Notes: generated by a model not told the origin, from the letters alone. Positions 38,340-46,702 are shown, counted from the first letter of the stretch. The stretch is 64,000 bases of DNA from Desulfonispora thiosulfatigenes DSM 11270 (GCF_900176035.1 NZ_FWWT01000016.1:142409-206408), one strand, 5' to 3'. Numbers and translations are program-made.

Positions 38340-39196
38340 TTAAAATTTGCACTTTAAAAAAATATTATCAAGGTAAAGGGTCTTTTTTAAAAGAGAGTAC
38401 TCCAATAAAAGCTCTAGATGGAATAGATTTAGAGATTAACGAGGGAGAAAACTTAGGTATTATTGGTGAAAGTGGTTCAGGAAAAAGTACGCTCAGCCGT
38501 TTATTAGTTAGTATAGAAAAACCTTCTGAAGGAAAAATATATTTTGAAAATATTGATATAAATAAATGTAGTAAAAAACAATTTAAAGAATTTACTAAAA
38601 ATGTGCAATTAGTATTTCAAAATCCTTATGATTCTTTAAATCCAAGAATGAATGTTAGAAATATTTTAAAAGAGCCATTAGATAATCATTTTAAAATATC
38701 CCAGGAAGAAAAAAACGAAAAAATAAAACAAATATTAAAAGACGTAGGTCTTAATGAAAAATTTATTTCTAGTTATCCTCATGAGTTAAGTGGAGGGCAA
38801 AGGCAAAGAATAGCCTTAGCTAGGGCTTTAATATTAAAACCAAAGTATATAATTTTAGATGAACCCTTAGCTAGTTTAGATGTTTCTTTTCAAGCGCAAA
38901 TATTGAATTTATTAGTAGATTTAAAGGAAAAATTTAAAATCACGTATATTTTTATTTCACATGATTTAAATGCAGTAAGATATCTATGTGAAAAGGTAGC
39001 AGTAATTTACGAGGGTAAAATTATGGAAGTAATACCTGCTGATAAATTAGAAGAAAGCACCCATCCATATACAAAACTCTTATTATCATATATTCCATTC
39101 TTTAAGCCAAATGATAAATTAAAAGATAAAGGTTTATCTAGTAAAAGATTAAGTTTAGGATGTAAAGATATCAGAAAATTAGCTAATCAGTTTTAA
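38336..39196 (+). CDS. ABC transporter ATP-binding protein, DppF/OppF type
   Basis: A 286-residue ATPase with Walker A GESGSGKS, signature LSGGQRQRIALAR, Walker B YIILDEPLASLD and switch His in ISHDL. It overlaps the OppD-like gene by four bases. The C-terminal tail is short and lacks the cysteine cluster of its partner, as is usual for DppF. Confidence 0.93.
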   Translation: MIKICTLKKYYQGKGSFLKESTPIKALDGIDLEINEGENLGIIGESGSGKSTLSRLLVSIEKPSEGKIYFENIDINKCSKKQFKEFTKNVQLVFQNPYDSLNPRMNVRNILKEPLDNHFKISQEEKNEKIKQILKDVGLNEKFISSYPHELSGGQRQRIALARALILKPKYIILDEPLASLDVSFQAQILNLLVDLKEKFKITYIFISHDLNAVRYLCEKVAVIYEGKIMEVIPADKLEESTHPYTKLLLSYIPFFKPNDKLKDKGLSSKRLSLGCKDIRKLANQF

Positions 39197-39240
39197 GGAG
39201 GTATCATGCTATTAAAGATGTAAAAGGAGAAATAGTTACC

Positions 39241-39963
39241 TTGTGGGATGGGTATTCTTTAAGTTATGATGAACAATATGCCCATGGGATTAAATCTAGT
39301 GGAGAAAAAAGTGCTTGGTCTAATTTATTAAAAAGAGAATTAGGATCTTCAAAATATATATTAGATGTAGGTACAGGCACTGGTTTTTTAGCAGTTTTAG
39401 CGGCAAACTTAGGTCATACTTGTCTAGGAATAGATTTATCTGAAAAGATGATGGAAGTAGGTAAGAAAAAGGTTAAAAGTGAAGGTCTAAGTAAAAAGGT
39501 ATCTTTTGAAATCGGAGATGCAGAAAGTTTGTCCTATGAGGATAATACTTTTGATGTGGTAATGAATAGACATTTATTATGGACTTTGCCAGATCCTGAA
39601 AAGGCTTTGAAAGAGTGGAAAAGGGTGCTTAAACCAGGTGGTAAAATTATTATTATTAATGGAGCTTGGTCTACTTTTGGGCTAGGACAAAAATCAATAT
39701 CATTTTTAGGGAAAATGTTAATTGCGATTCAAGAACAAAAAAATCCTTGGTCAGGAGATTATGAGAAAGATCTAAAAAACAAACTTCCGTTATATAACAA
39801 TGTGGAACCTTTAGATATTGAAAAAATATTAAAAGAGATAGGATTTTCCGATGTTTCTTGCATTGATATGAATGATGTATATAAAGAAGAAGTTAAAGCT
39901 TTGCCTTTGAGATATCGTTTAGCCTATAGACATGAAAGATATACGGTTACTGGAATAAAATGA
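39241..39963 (+). CDS. SAM-dependent class I methyltransferase, start uncertain
   Basis: About 240 residues. Motif I is ILDVGTGTGFLAVLA, then IDLSEKMM, the acidic GDAES and the post-I motif VLKPGGKIIII. The standard start would be TTG 39241, but the frame stays open upstream and reads AIKDVKGEIVT, a plausible family N-terminus. AAGGAGGT (39195-39202) is ideally spaced for ATT 39211, or for ATG 39206 if one A is missing from the AAA run at 39214-39216. It ends the transporter operon; a co-encoded methyltransferase may act on the imported or exported small molecule. Confidence 0.82.
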   Translation: MWDGYSLSYDEQYAHGIKSSGEKSAWSNLLKRELGSSKYILDVGTGTGFLAVLAANLGHTCLGIDLSEKMMEVGKKKVKSEGLSKKVSFEIGDAESLSYEDNTFDVVMNRHLLWTLPDPEKALKEWKRVLKPGGKIIIINGAWSTFGLGQKSISFLGKMLIAIQEQKNPWSGDYEKDLKNKLPLYNNVEPLDIEKILKEIGFSDVSCIDMNDVYKEEVKALPLRYRLAYRHERYTVTGIK

Positions 39964-40016
39964 ATACATATTGATTAAGATAAATTGACTATTTAAATAT
40001 AAATTGGAGGATAATT

Positions 40017-40838
40017 ATGAATACTGAACAAATATTTAATACAGCCCTTAAGATAGTAGGACTTTCCGAAGCACCACCAGATAGCGGGGTAATTGTACCT
40101 GGTAATAATATTAAAAGAATAGCCTTTGGAGTAGATATTGATGTAGCAGAATTAATGCTTGCCAAAGATTTAGGCTTTGATTGTGTGATTACTCATCATC
40201 CCCAAAGTTCTAATAAAATTGATCTTTATAAAGTAATGGATAATCAAATTGATAGAATGGTAAAGGCAGGAGTACCGATTAATAAGGCTGAAAAGGCTTT
40301 AGCTAAAAGAAAAGGTCAGGTGGATAGGTCAACTCATGTGACTAATTTTGATCGAGTAAAAAAGGCCGCAGAACTTCTTGGCATGCCTTTTATTGGTATT
40401 CATTCACCTGCGGACTTAATGGTTGAAGATTATTTACAAAACTATTTTGATAAAAACTTAAAAGATCCAAAAAGCAAAATTAGTGATGTAATTGATTTAC
40501 TAAATAAAATACCTGAATATAAAAACTCTTATGCAGGACCAGTAGTAAGAGTGGGTTCAAATGATAGTTATGCTGGGAAAGTATTTGTAACGATGGCCGG
40601 TGGAACTAGTGGTGGGCAAGATGTCTATAAAGCTTATTTTGAGGCAGGAATTGGTACTTTAGTAGTTATGCACGTTCCAGATGATGTGATCGAAGCAGTA
40701 ACAGCTCAAAATATTGGTAATGTTTTAGTTGCAGGTCATATGGCTAGTGATTCTTTAGGTATAAACCTTGTAATTAAAGGATTAGAGAAAAAAGGATTAG
40801 AAATTGTAAGAATGGCAGGAGTAATCGAACCATGCTAG
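40017..40838 (+). CDS. Nif3-like dinuclear metal centre family protein (DUF34)
   Basis: A 273-residue NIF3/YbgI-family protein. The metal ligands are suggested by ITHHPQ (about 58-63) and the C-terminal HVPDD and AGHMASD. The insert KAEKALAKRKGQVDRSTHV is unusual compared with Bacillus YqfO and places this in a distinct subfamily. Proposed roles include GTP cyclohydrolase-like or metal-handling functions, none certain. ATG 40017 follows TTGGAGG. The stop overlaps the amidohydrolase start, so they form a pair. Confidence 0.8.
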   Translation: MNTEQIFNTALKIVGLSEAPPDSGVIVPGNNIKRIAFGVDIDVAELMLAKDLGFDCVITHHPQSSNKIDLYKVMDNQIDRMVKAGVPINKAEKALAKRKGQVDRSTHVTNFDRVKKAAELLGMPFIGIHSPADLMVEDYLQNYFDKNLKDPKSKISDVIDLLNKIPEYKNSYAGPVVRVGSNDSYAGKVFVTMAGGTSGGQDVYKAYFEAGIGTLVVMHVPDDVIEAVTAQNIGNVLVAGHMASDSLGINLVIKGLEKKGLEIVRMAGVIEPC

Positions 40839-41956
40839 CTCTTACAAATGCTAGAATCATCACCATGGAAGATGTAGATTATGACAAAGGAACAATTTTA
40901 ATAAAAGATGGAGAAATATTAGCGATTGGTGAAAATATAGAAATTCCAAAGAATTATGAAATCCTAGATGTTAATGGGAAGTATATTTTACCAGGTTTTA
41001 TCGATGCACATACACATATAGGTATTATCGAGGAAATTTATCAAATAGAGGGTGATGATGTAAATGAAATAACAGACCCCATCACCCCAGCGCTTAGGGC
41101 AATGGACGGAGTTAATCCTTATGATATAGGTTTTGATGATGCAATAGCAGGAGGAGTAACAACTGTAATGGTTGCACCTGGAAGTGCCAATGTTATTGGT
41201 GGTTTAGTTTGTATTTTAAAAACAGGTGGAGAAACTTTAGCTGATAAACTTATTAATAGCGAAGCAGGATTAAAGATAGCTTTTGGCGAAAACCCTAAAA
41301 GTGTATATGGTGAAGAAAAGAAAATGCCTTATACCAGGATGGCTTCGATTTCCCTTTTAAGAGAAACTTTTATTGAAGGTATTAATTACTTAAATAAAGA
41401 GGATCAAGAAAGAGATTTACAAAATGAAGCGATTGCTAAGGTTTTAAATAAAGAAATCCCTTTAAGAGCCCACGCACATAGGGCTGATGATATTTTAGCG
41501 GCTTTAAGAGTAGCTAAAGAGTTTGATTTAAAGATAATCATTGAACATGCAACCGAAGGGCATAAAATTATTAAGGAACTGAAAAAAGAAAATGTCTCTG
41601 TTGTGGTAGGACCATCTTTAGGTAATCGGTCAAAAGTAGAGCTAAGAGAAAGTAGTTTTAAAACACCAGGGATTTTAGCAAAGGAAAATATAGAAGTAGC
41701 TTTAACTACAGACCATCCTGAAACCCCTATACAATATTTAAATATTTGTGCAGCTCTTGCAGTAAGAGAAGGTATGCTAGAAAAAGAAGCATTAAAAGCT
41801 ATTACCATAAATCCTGCACGTATTTTAGGAATAGATAAAAAGGTAGGCAGTTTAAAGGTAGGTAAACAAGCAGATGTAGTTATCTGGAATAACCATCCAC
41901 TTAACATTATGAGTAAGCCTCAAAGTGTCTACATTAGAGGAAAAAAATTCCTTTAA
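40832..41956 (+). CDS. Amidohydrolase (imidazolonepropionase-related)
   Basis: A 374-residue TIM-barrel metal hydrolase. The composite domain starts LTNARIITMEDVDYDKGTI; metal ligands are DAHTHIG (HxH), RAHAHRADD, EHATEG and the catalytic Asp in TTDHPETP. The C-terminal NPARILGIDKKVGSLKVGKQ is the usual strand. Substrate unknown. Starts inside the Nif3-like gene, so translation is coupled. Confidence 0.85.
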   Translation: MLALTNARIITMEDVDYDKGTILIKDGEILAIGENIEIPKNYEILDVNGKYILPGFIDAHTHIGIIEEIYQIEGDDVNEITDPITPALRAMDGVNPYDIGFDDAIAGGVTTVMVAPGSANVIGGLVCILKTGGETLADKLINSEAGLKIAFGENPKSVYGEEKKMPYTRMASISLLRETFIEGINYLNKEDQERDLQNEAIAKVLNKEIPLRAHAHRADDILAALRVAKEFDLKIIIEHATEGHKIIKELKKENVSVVVGPSLGNRSKVELRESSFKTPGILAKENIEVALTTDHPETPIQYLNICAALAVREGMLEKEALKAITINPARILGIDKKVGSLKVGKQADVVIWNNHPLNIMSKPQSVYIRGKKFL

Positions 41957-42061
41957 GACATAATATGACAAAATAACCGAAAACTTGTCAATATCTCTTA
42001 AAGGGAAAAAGGAAAATTCCTCGAAATTATTTAAATGATTAAACACTAATGGAGGATAAGT

Positions 42062-42439
42062 ATGGGGGTTAAAAAGGGTGAAGTATTAGTTGTTGATGAT
42101 CAATTAGGAGTAAGAGCATTACTTTCAATGGCCCTGAAAGATAGAGGATTTTCAGTAGAAACGGCTACTAACGGGCAAGAAGGGGTAGACAAAATAAAAG
42201 AAATCAATTCTGACTTAGTAATTATGGATGTAAAAATGCCAGTAAAAGATGGTGTCGAAGCTTTATATGAAATGAAAAATTTATATCCTAATACTCATAT
42301 AATTATGATGACTGCTTATAGTGAAGGATATACTGTTGAAGCTATTAAAAAAGGTGGCGCGGATAAGTTTATTATTAAACCTTTTGATATTGAATATCTT
42401 ATGAATTATGTTGATAATGTATTTGCACAAAAAGGTTAA
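42062..42439 (+). CDS. spo0F: Spo0F-like single-domain response regulator
   Basis: A 125-residue stand-alone receiver domain. Acidic pair VVDDQ, phospho-acceptor Asp56 in IMDVKMP, Thr in MTAYSE and Lys in IIKPFD. No output domain, as in Spo0F, the phosphorelay intermediate that leads to Spo0A and sporulation. ATG 42062 follows TGGAGG. Other single-domain receivers are possible, but the spore genes nearby support this call. Confidence 0.82.
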   Translation: MGVKKGEVLVVDDQLGVRALLSMALKDRGFSVETATNGQEGVDKIKEINSDLVIMDVKMPVKDGVEALYEMKNLYPNTHIIMMTAYSEGYTVEAIKKGGADKFIIKPFDIEYLMNYVDNVFAQKG

Positions 42440-42510
42440 GATTTTAATTAAAAGTGCAAAGGCTGAGATTTTTTTATTAAGGAATTATAAGAGAAGGCAT
42501 CATATAAAGA

Positions 42511-42533
42511 GGTAGCTTAGGCTACCTTTTTTC
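42511..42533 (+). terminator. Terminator after spo0F
   Basis: GGTAGC / GCTACC with a TTAG loop and a T tract. Confidence 0.85.
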
Positions 42534-42570
42534 TTGCCGTTTTTATAAAGTTGTAATAGGATATACTAAA

Positions 42571-42706
42571 GGTAAGTCTCTTAAAGCAAGTTCTGAATTC
42601 AGGTGGAGATTCTTTCTCTCCACCTAAATTTTAGAACTGCAAATGCATGACTTAGTTGGCGTTTGACTGTCACCTAAAAAGGTGGGAGACTTACGCCAAC
42701 TTAGTC
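42571..42706 (+). ncRNA. Candidate structured RNA with a pseudoknot
   Basis: Four helices fit together in 136 nt. P1: GTAAGTCTC (42572-42580) with GAGACTTAC (42686-42694). P2: AGTTCT (42589-42594) with AGAACT (42633-42638), continued by AGGTGGAGA/TCTCCACCT (42601-42609 with 42617-42625). P3: GTTGGCG (42655-42661) with CGCCAAC (42694-42700), extended by GACT/AGTC (42649-42652 with 42703-42706). P4: CACC/GGTG (42671-42674 with 42681-42684). P1 and P3 cross, making a pseudoknot. A -10-like TATACT (42562-42567) would start the RNA at about 42573. There is no T tract at its end. The family is not identified with certainty; raiA RNA of Clostridia is one candidate to test. Confidence 0.6.
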
Positions 42707-42731
42707 AGGTTAAATTAGAGGAGGTTTTAGA

Positions 42732-43208
42732 TTGGTTTCCATTGTAACTAAAAGTCCACAAGAAACTGAATATATAGGTAAGAGAATGGCTGCATTTTTA
42801 ACACCAGGAGATATTATTTCTCTAACTGGAGATTTAGGTGCAGGAAAAACCTTGTTAGTACAAGGAATTGCAAAAGGTTTAGGGATAGAAGATATAGTAA
42901 CTAGTCCAACCTTTACAATTATACAACAATACGAAGAAGGAAGAATTCCTCTTTATCATATGGATGTATATCGTATCAAGGATCCTATCGAAATGGAAGA
43001 CATAGGATATGAAGAGTATTTTTACGGTCAGGGAGTAACCTTTGTCGAGTGGGGCAATTTAATTCCAGAATTATTTCCTGAAGAACATCTAAAAATACAT
43101 ATTACAAATATTGAAGATGGACGAGAAATAGATTTTGAGCCAGTGGGTCGTCATTATATGGACCTAGTTGAGGAGTTGACAGGACATGCTTATACTCGGA
43201 TTAGATAG
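42732..43208 (+). CDS. tsaE: tRNA t6A synthesis ATPase TsaE
   Basis: P-loop ATPase of the threonylcarbamoyl-adenosine machinery. Walker A GDLGAGKTLLVQG, then SPTFTIIQQY and HMDVYRI. The 158 residues are normal. Start TTG 42732 follows GAGGAGG. It overlaps tsaB by 23 bases and heads tsaE-tsaB-rimI-tsaD. Confidence 0.95.
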   Translation: MVSIVTKSPQETEYIGKRMAAFLTPGDIISLTGDLGAGKTLLVQGIAKGLGIEDIVTSPTFTIIQQYEEGRIPLYHMDVYRIKDPIEMEDIGYEEYFYGQGVTFVEWGNLIPELFPEEHLKIHITNIEDGREIDFEPVGRHYMDLVEELTGHAYTRIR

Positions 43209-43911
43209 CTCTACAATAGTATCTGGGGTAGCAATATTTGATAGTGAAAAAGAGGTAATTTTAGCTGAGAGTTTTTTAAACACAGGAAACACTCATTCAG
43301 AGAAGTTTTTACCATTAATTAAAAGTACATTAGAACAAGCAAATTTATCTTTAAAGGATATAGAGGGGATAGCCGTCACAAAAGGGCCTGGATCCTTTAC
43401 GGGACTACGAATTGGAATGGTAACCGCTAAAAGCTTAGTACAAGTTACAGGAACAAAGCTTATGGGCATTAAAACTTTGGATGCATTAGCCTATAACTTA
43501 TTTGGGTATAGTGGAATTATTTGTCCTATTTTAAATGCACGTAAAAGTGAAGTATATACAGCTCTTTATCAAATGCAAAATAATGAATTAAAGAGAATAA
43601 GTGAATATTTAGCCCTAACGCCTGAAAAACTTGTAAAGTTAATCCTGGAAAATGGTAGTGAAGTAATGTTTTTAGGAGATGGAGTACCAGAGTATCGCGC
43701 TTATCTTGAACAGGCTATACCAAGTCTTGCTCGTTTTGCTTCAAGTAATAATTTATTAACTCGGAGCTCGAGTGTAGCTATTTTAGGTGCTAAGGGATTT
43801 TCAGAAAATAAAGAAGATAGCTTTTTCACCCTAGAACCTTTTTATTTACGTAAATCAGAAGCAGAAATTACCTTGGAGGCAAAACAATGTGCGATGAAGA
43901 AAACCAAGTAA
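43186..43911 (+). CDS. tsaB: tRNA t6A synthesis protein TsaB
   Basis: ASKHA-fold partner that activates TsaD. The N-terminus LILGLDSSTIVSGVAI and KGPGSFTGLRIGM are the family motifs. The 241 residues match. It overlaps both neighbours, consistent with tight co-translation. Confidence 0.95.
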   Translation: MLILGLDSSTIVSGVAIFDSEKEVILAESFLNTGNTHSEKFLPLIKSTLEQANLSLKDIEGIAVTKGPGSFTGLRIGMVTAKSLVQVTGTKLMGIKTLDALAYNLFGYSGIICPILNARKSEVYTALYQMQNNELKRISEYLALTPEKLVKLILENGSEVMFLGDGVPEYRAYLEQAIPSLARFASSNNLLTRSSSVAILGAKGFSENKEDSFFTLEPFYLRKSEAEITLEAKQCAMKKTK

Positions 43912-44357
43912 TTATTAGGCCTATGGATTTTGATGACATTGAGCAGATTGTAGAGATTGAAAAGGCTTGTTTTTCTTCTCCATGGTCTGCTTATGCTTTT
44001 GAATGTGAGCTACATGATAATCAATTTGCAAATTATTTAGTAGTTGCCTTGGCTGAAGATGAAAGTAAATTAGTAGGCTATGGAGGTTTATGGGTAATTA
44101 TAGATGAAGGTCATATTACTAACATTGCTATTTTACCAGAATATAGAGGGAAAAAACTTGGTGAATTACTAATGTTAAATTTAATCCAAATTGCATTAGC
44201 TAAAGATACAACCCGTATGACTTTAGAAGTTAGGGCAAGTAATAATGCTGCCATAAAACTTTATGAAAAGTTTGGATTTAAGACTGAAGGAGTTCGAAAA
44301 GGGTATTATATTCATCCAAGAGAAGATGCTTTAATCATGTGGGCAAAATTAGTGTAA
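43887..44357 (+). CDS. rimI: Ribosomal protein bS18 N-alanine acetyltransferase
   Basis: GNAT acetyltransferase of 156 residues. The acetyl-CoA-binding motif is ILPEYRGKKLGELLM and the Asn/Tyr region NNAAIKLYEKFGF. ATG 43887 follows TTGGAGG inside tsaB. Its presence between tsaB and tsaD is the common Firmicute order. Confidence 0.93.
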   Translation: MCDEENQVIIRPMDFDDIEQIVEIEKACFSSPWSAYAFECELHDNQFANYLVVALAEDESKLVGYGGLWVIIDEGHITNIAILPEYRGKKLGELLMLNLIQIALAKDTTRMTLEVRASNNAAIKLYEKFGFKTEGVRKGYYIHPREDALIMWAKLV

Positions 44358-44369
44358 TTGAGGTGAACT

Positions 44370-45386
44370 ATGAAAGATACGATAATTTTAGCGATAGAAA
44401 CTAGTTGTGATGAAACAGCAGTAGCGATAATTAAAAACGGAAAAGAAGTATTAGCCAATGTAGTTTCTACTCAAATACCAACGCATCAAAAATTTGGGGG
44501 AGTAGTACCAGAGGTGGCTTCAAGAAAGCATTTAGAAATGATGAATATAGTAGTATCAGAGGCCTTAAATAAAGCTAATTTAAATTTCGATGATTTAACG
44601 CATATAGCTGTCACCTATGGGCCAGGTTTAGTAGGTGCTTTGTTAGTAGGTGTTTCATGTGCCAAAGCGCTTGCCTTTGCTTCGGATAAACCTTTAATTG
44701 GAGTTAATCATATTGAAGGTCATGTATATGCAAACTTTTTAGTACATAAAGAGATAAATTTACCAGTAATTTGTTTAATTGTATCAGGTGGCCATACTAA
44801 TATTGTGAAAATAGTAGAGCATGGTAAGTATGAATTTATCGGTCAAACTAGAGATGATGCAGCAGGAGAGGCTTTTGATAAAGTAGCACGTTCCCTAGGA
44901 CTTGCTTATCCGGGTGGACCTGAGATTCAAAAGAGAGCTGAACTAGGATGTAAAGATGCGATAGATTTTCCAAGATCATGGCTAGAAGCAGGTTCTTATG
45001 ATTTTAGTTTTAGTGGGTTAAAATCAGCTGTATTAAATTATTTAAATCAGTGCAAGATGAAAGATATTGAAATAAATACGGAAAACGTAGCTGCAAGCTT
45101 TCAAAGTGCGGTTATCGAGGTTTTAATAACAAAGACAATAAATGCCGCTTTAGAATCTGAAATAGATACAATTTTACTAGCAGGTGGAGTTTCCGCAAAT
45201 AGTGCTCTTAGAGAAGAAATGACCCTAAAGGCAAAGGAAAAAGGAATTAAGGTCTTATATCCTCAAATAGAATTTTGCACAGATAATGCTGCCATGATTG
45301 GAGCGGCAGCTCATTATAAAGCCATTCGTAAGGAATATGCAGACCTTGACTTAAATGCAAATCCTAATCTTAAATTTGGCGTGTAA
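44370..45386 (+). CDS. tsaD: tRNA N6-adenosine threonylcarbamoyltransferase TsaD
   Basis: Catalytic subunit that transfers threonylcarbamoyl to A37 of ANN-decoding tRNAs. Signatures are AIETSCDETAVAI, the metal His pair in NHIEGHVYANF, SGGHTNIV and GGVSANSALR. The 338 residues match. ATG 44370 follows GAGGTG. Confidence 0.97.
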   Translation: MKDTIILAIETSCDETAVAIIKNGKEVLANVVSTQIPTHQKFGGVVPEVASRKHLEMMNIVVSEALNKANLNFDDLTHIAVTYGPGLVGALLVGVSCAKALAFASDKPLIGVNHIEGHVYANFLVHKEINLPVICLIVSGGHTNIVKIVEHGKYEFIGQTRDDAAGEAFDKVARSLGLAYPGGPEIQKRAELGCKDAIDFPRSWLEAGSYDFSFSGLKSAVLNYLNQCKMKDIEINTENVAASFQSAVIEVLITKTINAALESEIDTILLAGGVSANSALREEMTLKAKEKGIKVLYPQIEFCTDNAAMIGAAAHYKAIRKEYADLDLNANPNLKFGV

Positions 45387-45397
45387 TAGGAGGTAAA

Positions 45398-46195
45398 ATG
45401 TTTAATTATTTAGTAGATTATCATGTTCATACACATAATTCTTTTGATAGCACCGAAACCATGCTTGGTCATTGTGAACGAGCAGTTGAAATGGGATTAA
45501 AAGAAATCGTTTTTACAGAGCATTTTGACCTAAATCCTTATGATGAAGGTTTAGGACATTTTAATTATGAAAAATATGCTAAGGAAATAGGAGAATGTAG
45601 AGAAGTTTATGGAGATAAAATATTAATCAAAAAAGGCCTGGAATTAGGAGAGCCCCATCTTTATAAAACTAGGCATGAAGAAATGCTAAAGGATAAAGAT
45701 TTTGACTTTTTACTAGGATCAGTCCATTACTTAGGTGATACCGTGCTACATAGTGATTATACAGGTAGGAAAGAAGAAGTAGTATATGAGCAATTTTTTT
45801 CAGAAGTTTTAAATAGTGCAAAAAAGGGAGATTTTCATATCCTAGGTCATATAGACGTTTTAAAAAGATATGTGCCAAGTAATTATAAAAAGTTCATGGC
45901 CAAAGACCATGAAGAGATGATTAGAGAAATCTTAAAAGAAACTATTAAAAATGATAAAGGGATAGAAGTTAATACTTCAGGAATCAGACAAGCAGTGGGG
46001 GATTATTTGCCTACCTTAGAAATTGTAAAATGGTATCATGAACTAGGTGGAAACATTATTACAGTAGGTTCTGATGCTCATACAGCTAAGCATGTAGGAA
46101 TGCATATAAAAGAGGCGATAGATGCTCTCAGGGAGATGGGTTTTAAAACTATTTCTACATATACAAAAGGTCAAAGAAGCGAAGTGAGAATTTAA
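45398..46195 (+). CDS. PHP-domain histidinol-phosphatase family protein
   Basis: A 265-residue metal-dependent phosphatase of the PHP superfamily (HisJ-like). Metal ligands are DYHVHTHNSFD, FTEHFD, GLELGEPH, GSVHYL, LGHIDVLKRY and GSDAHTAKH. The usual role is dephosphorylation of histidinol phosphate, but no other his gene is nearby, so another phosphomonoester is possible. ATG 45398 follows AGGAGG. Confidence 0.85.
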   Translation: MFNYLVDYHVHTHNSFDSTETMLGHCERAVEMGLKEIVFTEHFDLNPYDEGLGHFNYEKYAKEIGECREVYGDKILIKKGLELGEPHLYKTRHEEMLKDKDFDFLLGSVHYLGDTVLHSDYTGRKEEVVYEQFFSEVLNSAKKGDFHILGHIDVLKRYVPSNYKKFMAKDHEEMIREILKETIKNDKGIEVNTSGIRQAVGDYLPTLEIVKWYHELGGNIITVGSDAHTAKHVGMHIKEAIDALREMGFKTISTYTKGQRSEVRI

Positions 46196-46222
46196 ACAAA
46201 GATTAATTTAAAATTGCACATT

Positions 46223-46256
46223 AAAAAACCTTTATTTAAATAAATAAAGGTTTTTT
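46223..46256. terminator. Bidirectional terminator after the PHP gene
   Basis: AAAAAACCTTTATTTA pairs with its complement ending at 46256; A- and T-runs flank both sides, so it can stop the + strand operon and the minus-strand microprotein transcripts. Confidence 0.85.
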
Positions 46257-46291
46257 ATATGTAAATATATAGTTTTAGGATAAATTATTAT

Positions 46292-46324
46292 GCCTGCATA
46301 ATAATTTACAGTTATTATGCAGGC
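46292..46324 (-). terminator. Hairpin behind microprotein gene A1
   Basis: GCCTGCATAATAA (46292-46304) pairs perfectly with TTATTATGCAGGC (46312-46324), loop of seven. It lies seven bases after the A1 stop on the minus strand. The T tract is weak. Confidence 0.6.
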
Positions 46325-46330
46325 AACTAT

Positions 46331-46441
46331 TTAGCTAAGAGAATGTTTTTGTTCATGTTTTGCCTTTCCGTAAATAACCACTCTAAATCCAACATAAGCA
46401 CTCACTACCGCTAAATATGCAACTCCTATTAGTACACTCAT
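46331..46441 (-). CDS. 36-residue membrane microprotein A1
   Basis: Reads MSVLIGVAYLAVVSAYVGFR then VVIYGKAKHEQKHSLS. One transmembrane helix (residues 3-23) and a basic tail with the YGxxKH motif. The ribosome binding site AAAGGAGG lies seven to ten bases before the ATG. It is one of four tandem paralogs (identity with A2 is nearly complete: 34 of 36). A Rex-like operator (46483-46500) and a 20-bp palindrome (46461-46480) lie directly upstream. Family and function unknown. Tiny single-helix proteins often act as accessory subunits of transporters or respiratory complexes, which is only a possibility here. Confidence 0.75.
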   Translation of the reverse strand: MSVLIGVAYLAVVSAYVGFRVVIYGKAKHEQKHSLS

Positions 46442-46460
46442 TTCAATATCCTCCTTTTAA

Positions 46461-46480
46461 TTAACCCTAATTAGGGTTAA
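46461..46480. repeat. Perfect 20-bp palindrome upstream of A1
   Basis: TTAACCCTAA followed by its exact reverse complement. Degenerate counterparts lie at 46836-46857 and about 47086-47105, at the same place relative to the other two Rex-like sites. Confidence 0.8.
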
Positions 46481-46482
46481 TA

Positions 46483-46500
46483 ATGTTAAATTTTTGACAA
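46483..46500. promoter_or_regulatory. Rex-like operator 1
   Basis: ATGTTAAATTTTTGACAA matches the clostridial Rex consensus TTGTTAANNNNTTAACAA at 12 of 14 fixed positions. On the minus strand it fits between TTGATT and TATTAA, a plausible -35/-10 pair with 16 bp spacing. Confidence 0.65.
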
Positions 46501-46568
46501 TCAAGTACAGACAATATACATTATTTAATCCGCTAAGTTTTCGAAGTATTTACCGATTCACTGACAAA

Positions 46569-46679
46569 TTAGCGAAGAGAATGTTTTTGTTCATGTTTTG
46601 CTTTTCCGTAAACAACCACTCTAAATCCAACATAAGCACTTACTACCGCTAAATATGCAACTCCTATTAATACACTCAT
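46569..46679 (-). CDS. 36-residue membrane microprotein A2
   Basis: Differs from A1 only by Val for Ile at residue 23 and Arg for Ser at the end. Same single helix and YGKAKHEQKH tail. The ribosome binding site AAAGGAGGATATTGAA is identical to that of A1. It begins 23 bp after the stop of B1 on the same strand and has no operator of its own, so B1 and A2 are probably one transcript. Confidence 0.75.
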   Translation of the reverse strand: MSVLIGVAYLAVVSAYVGFRVVVYGKAKHEQKHSLR

Positions 46680-46702
46680 TTCAATATCCTCCTTTTATTT
46701 TA

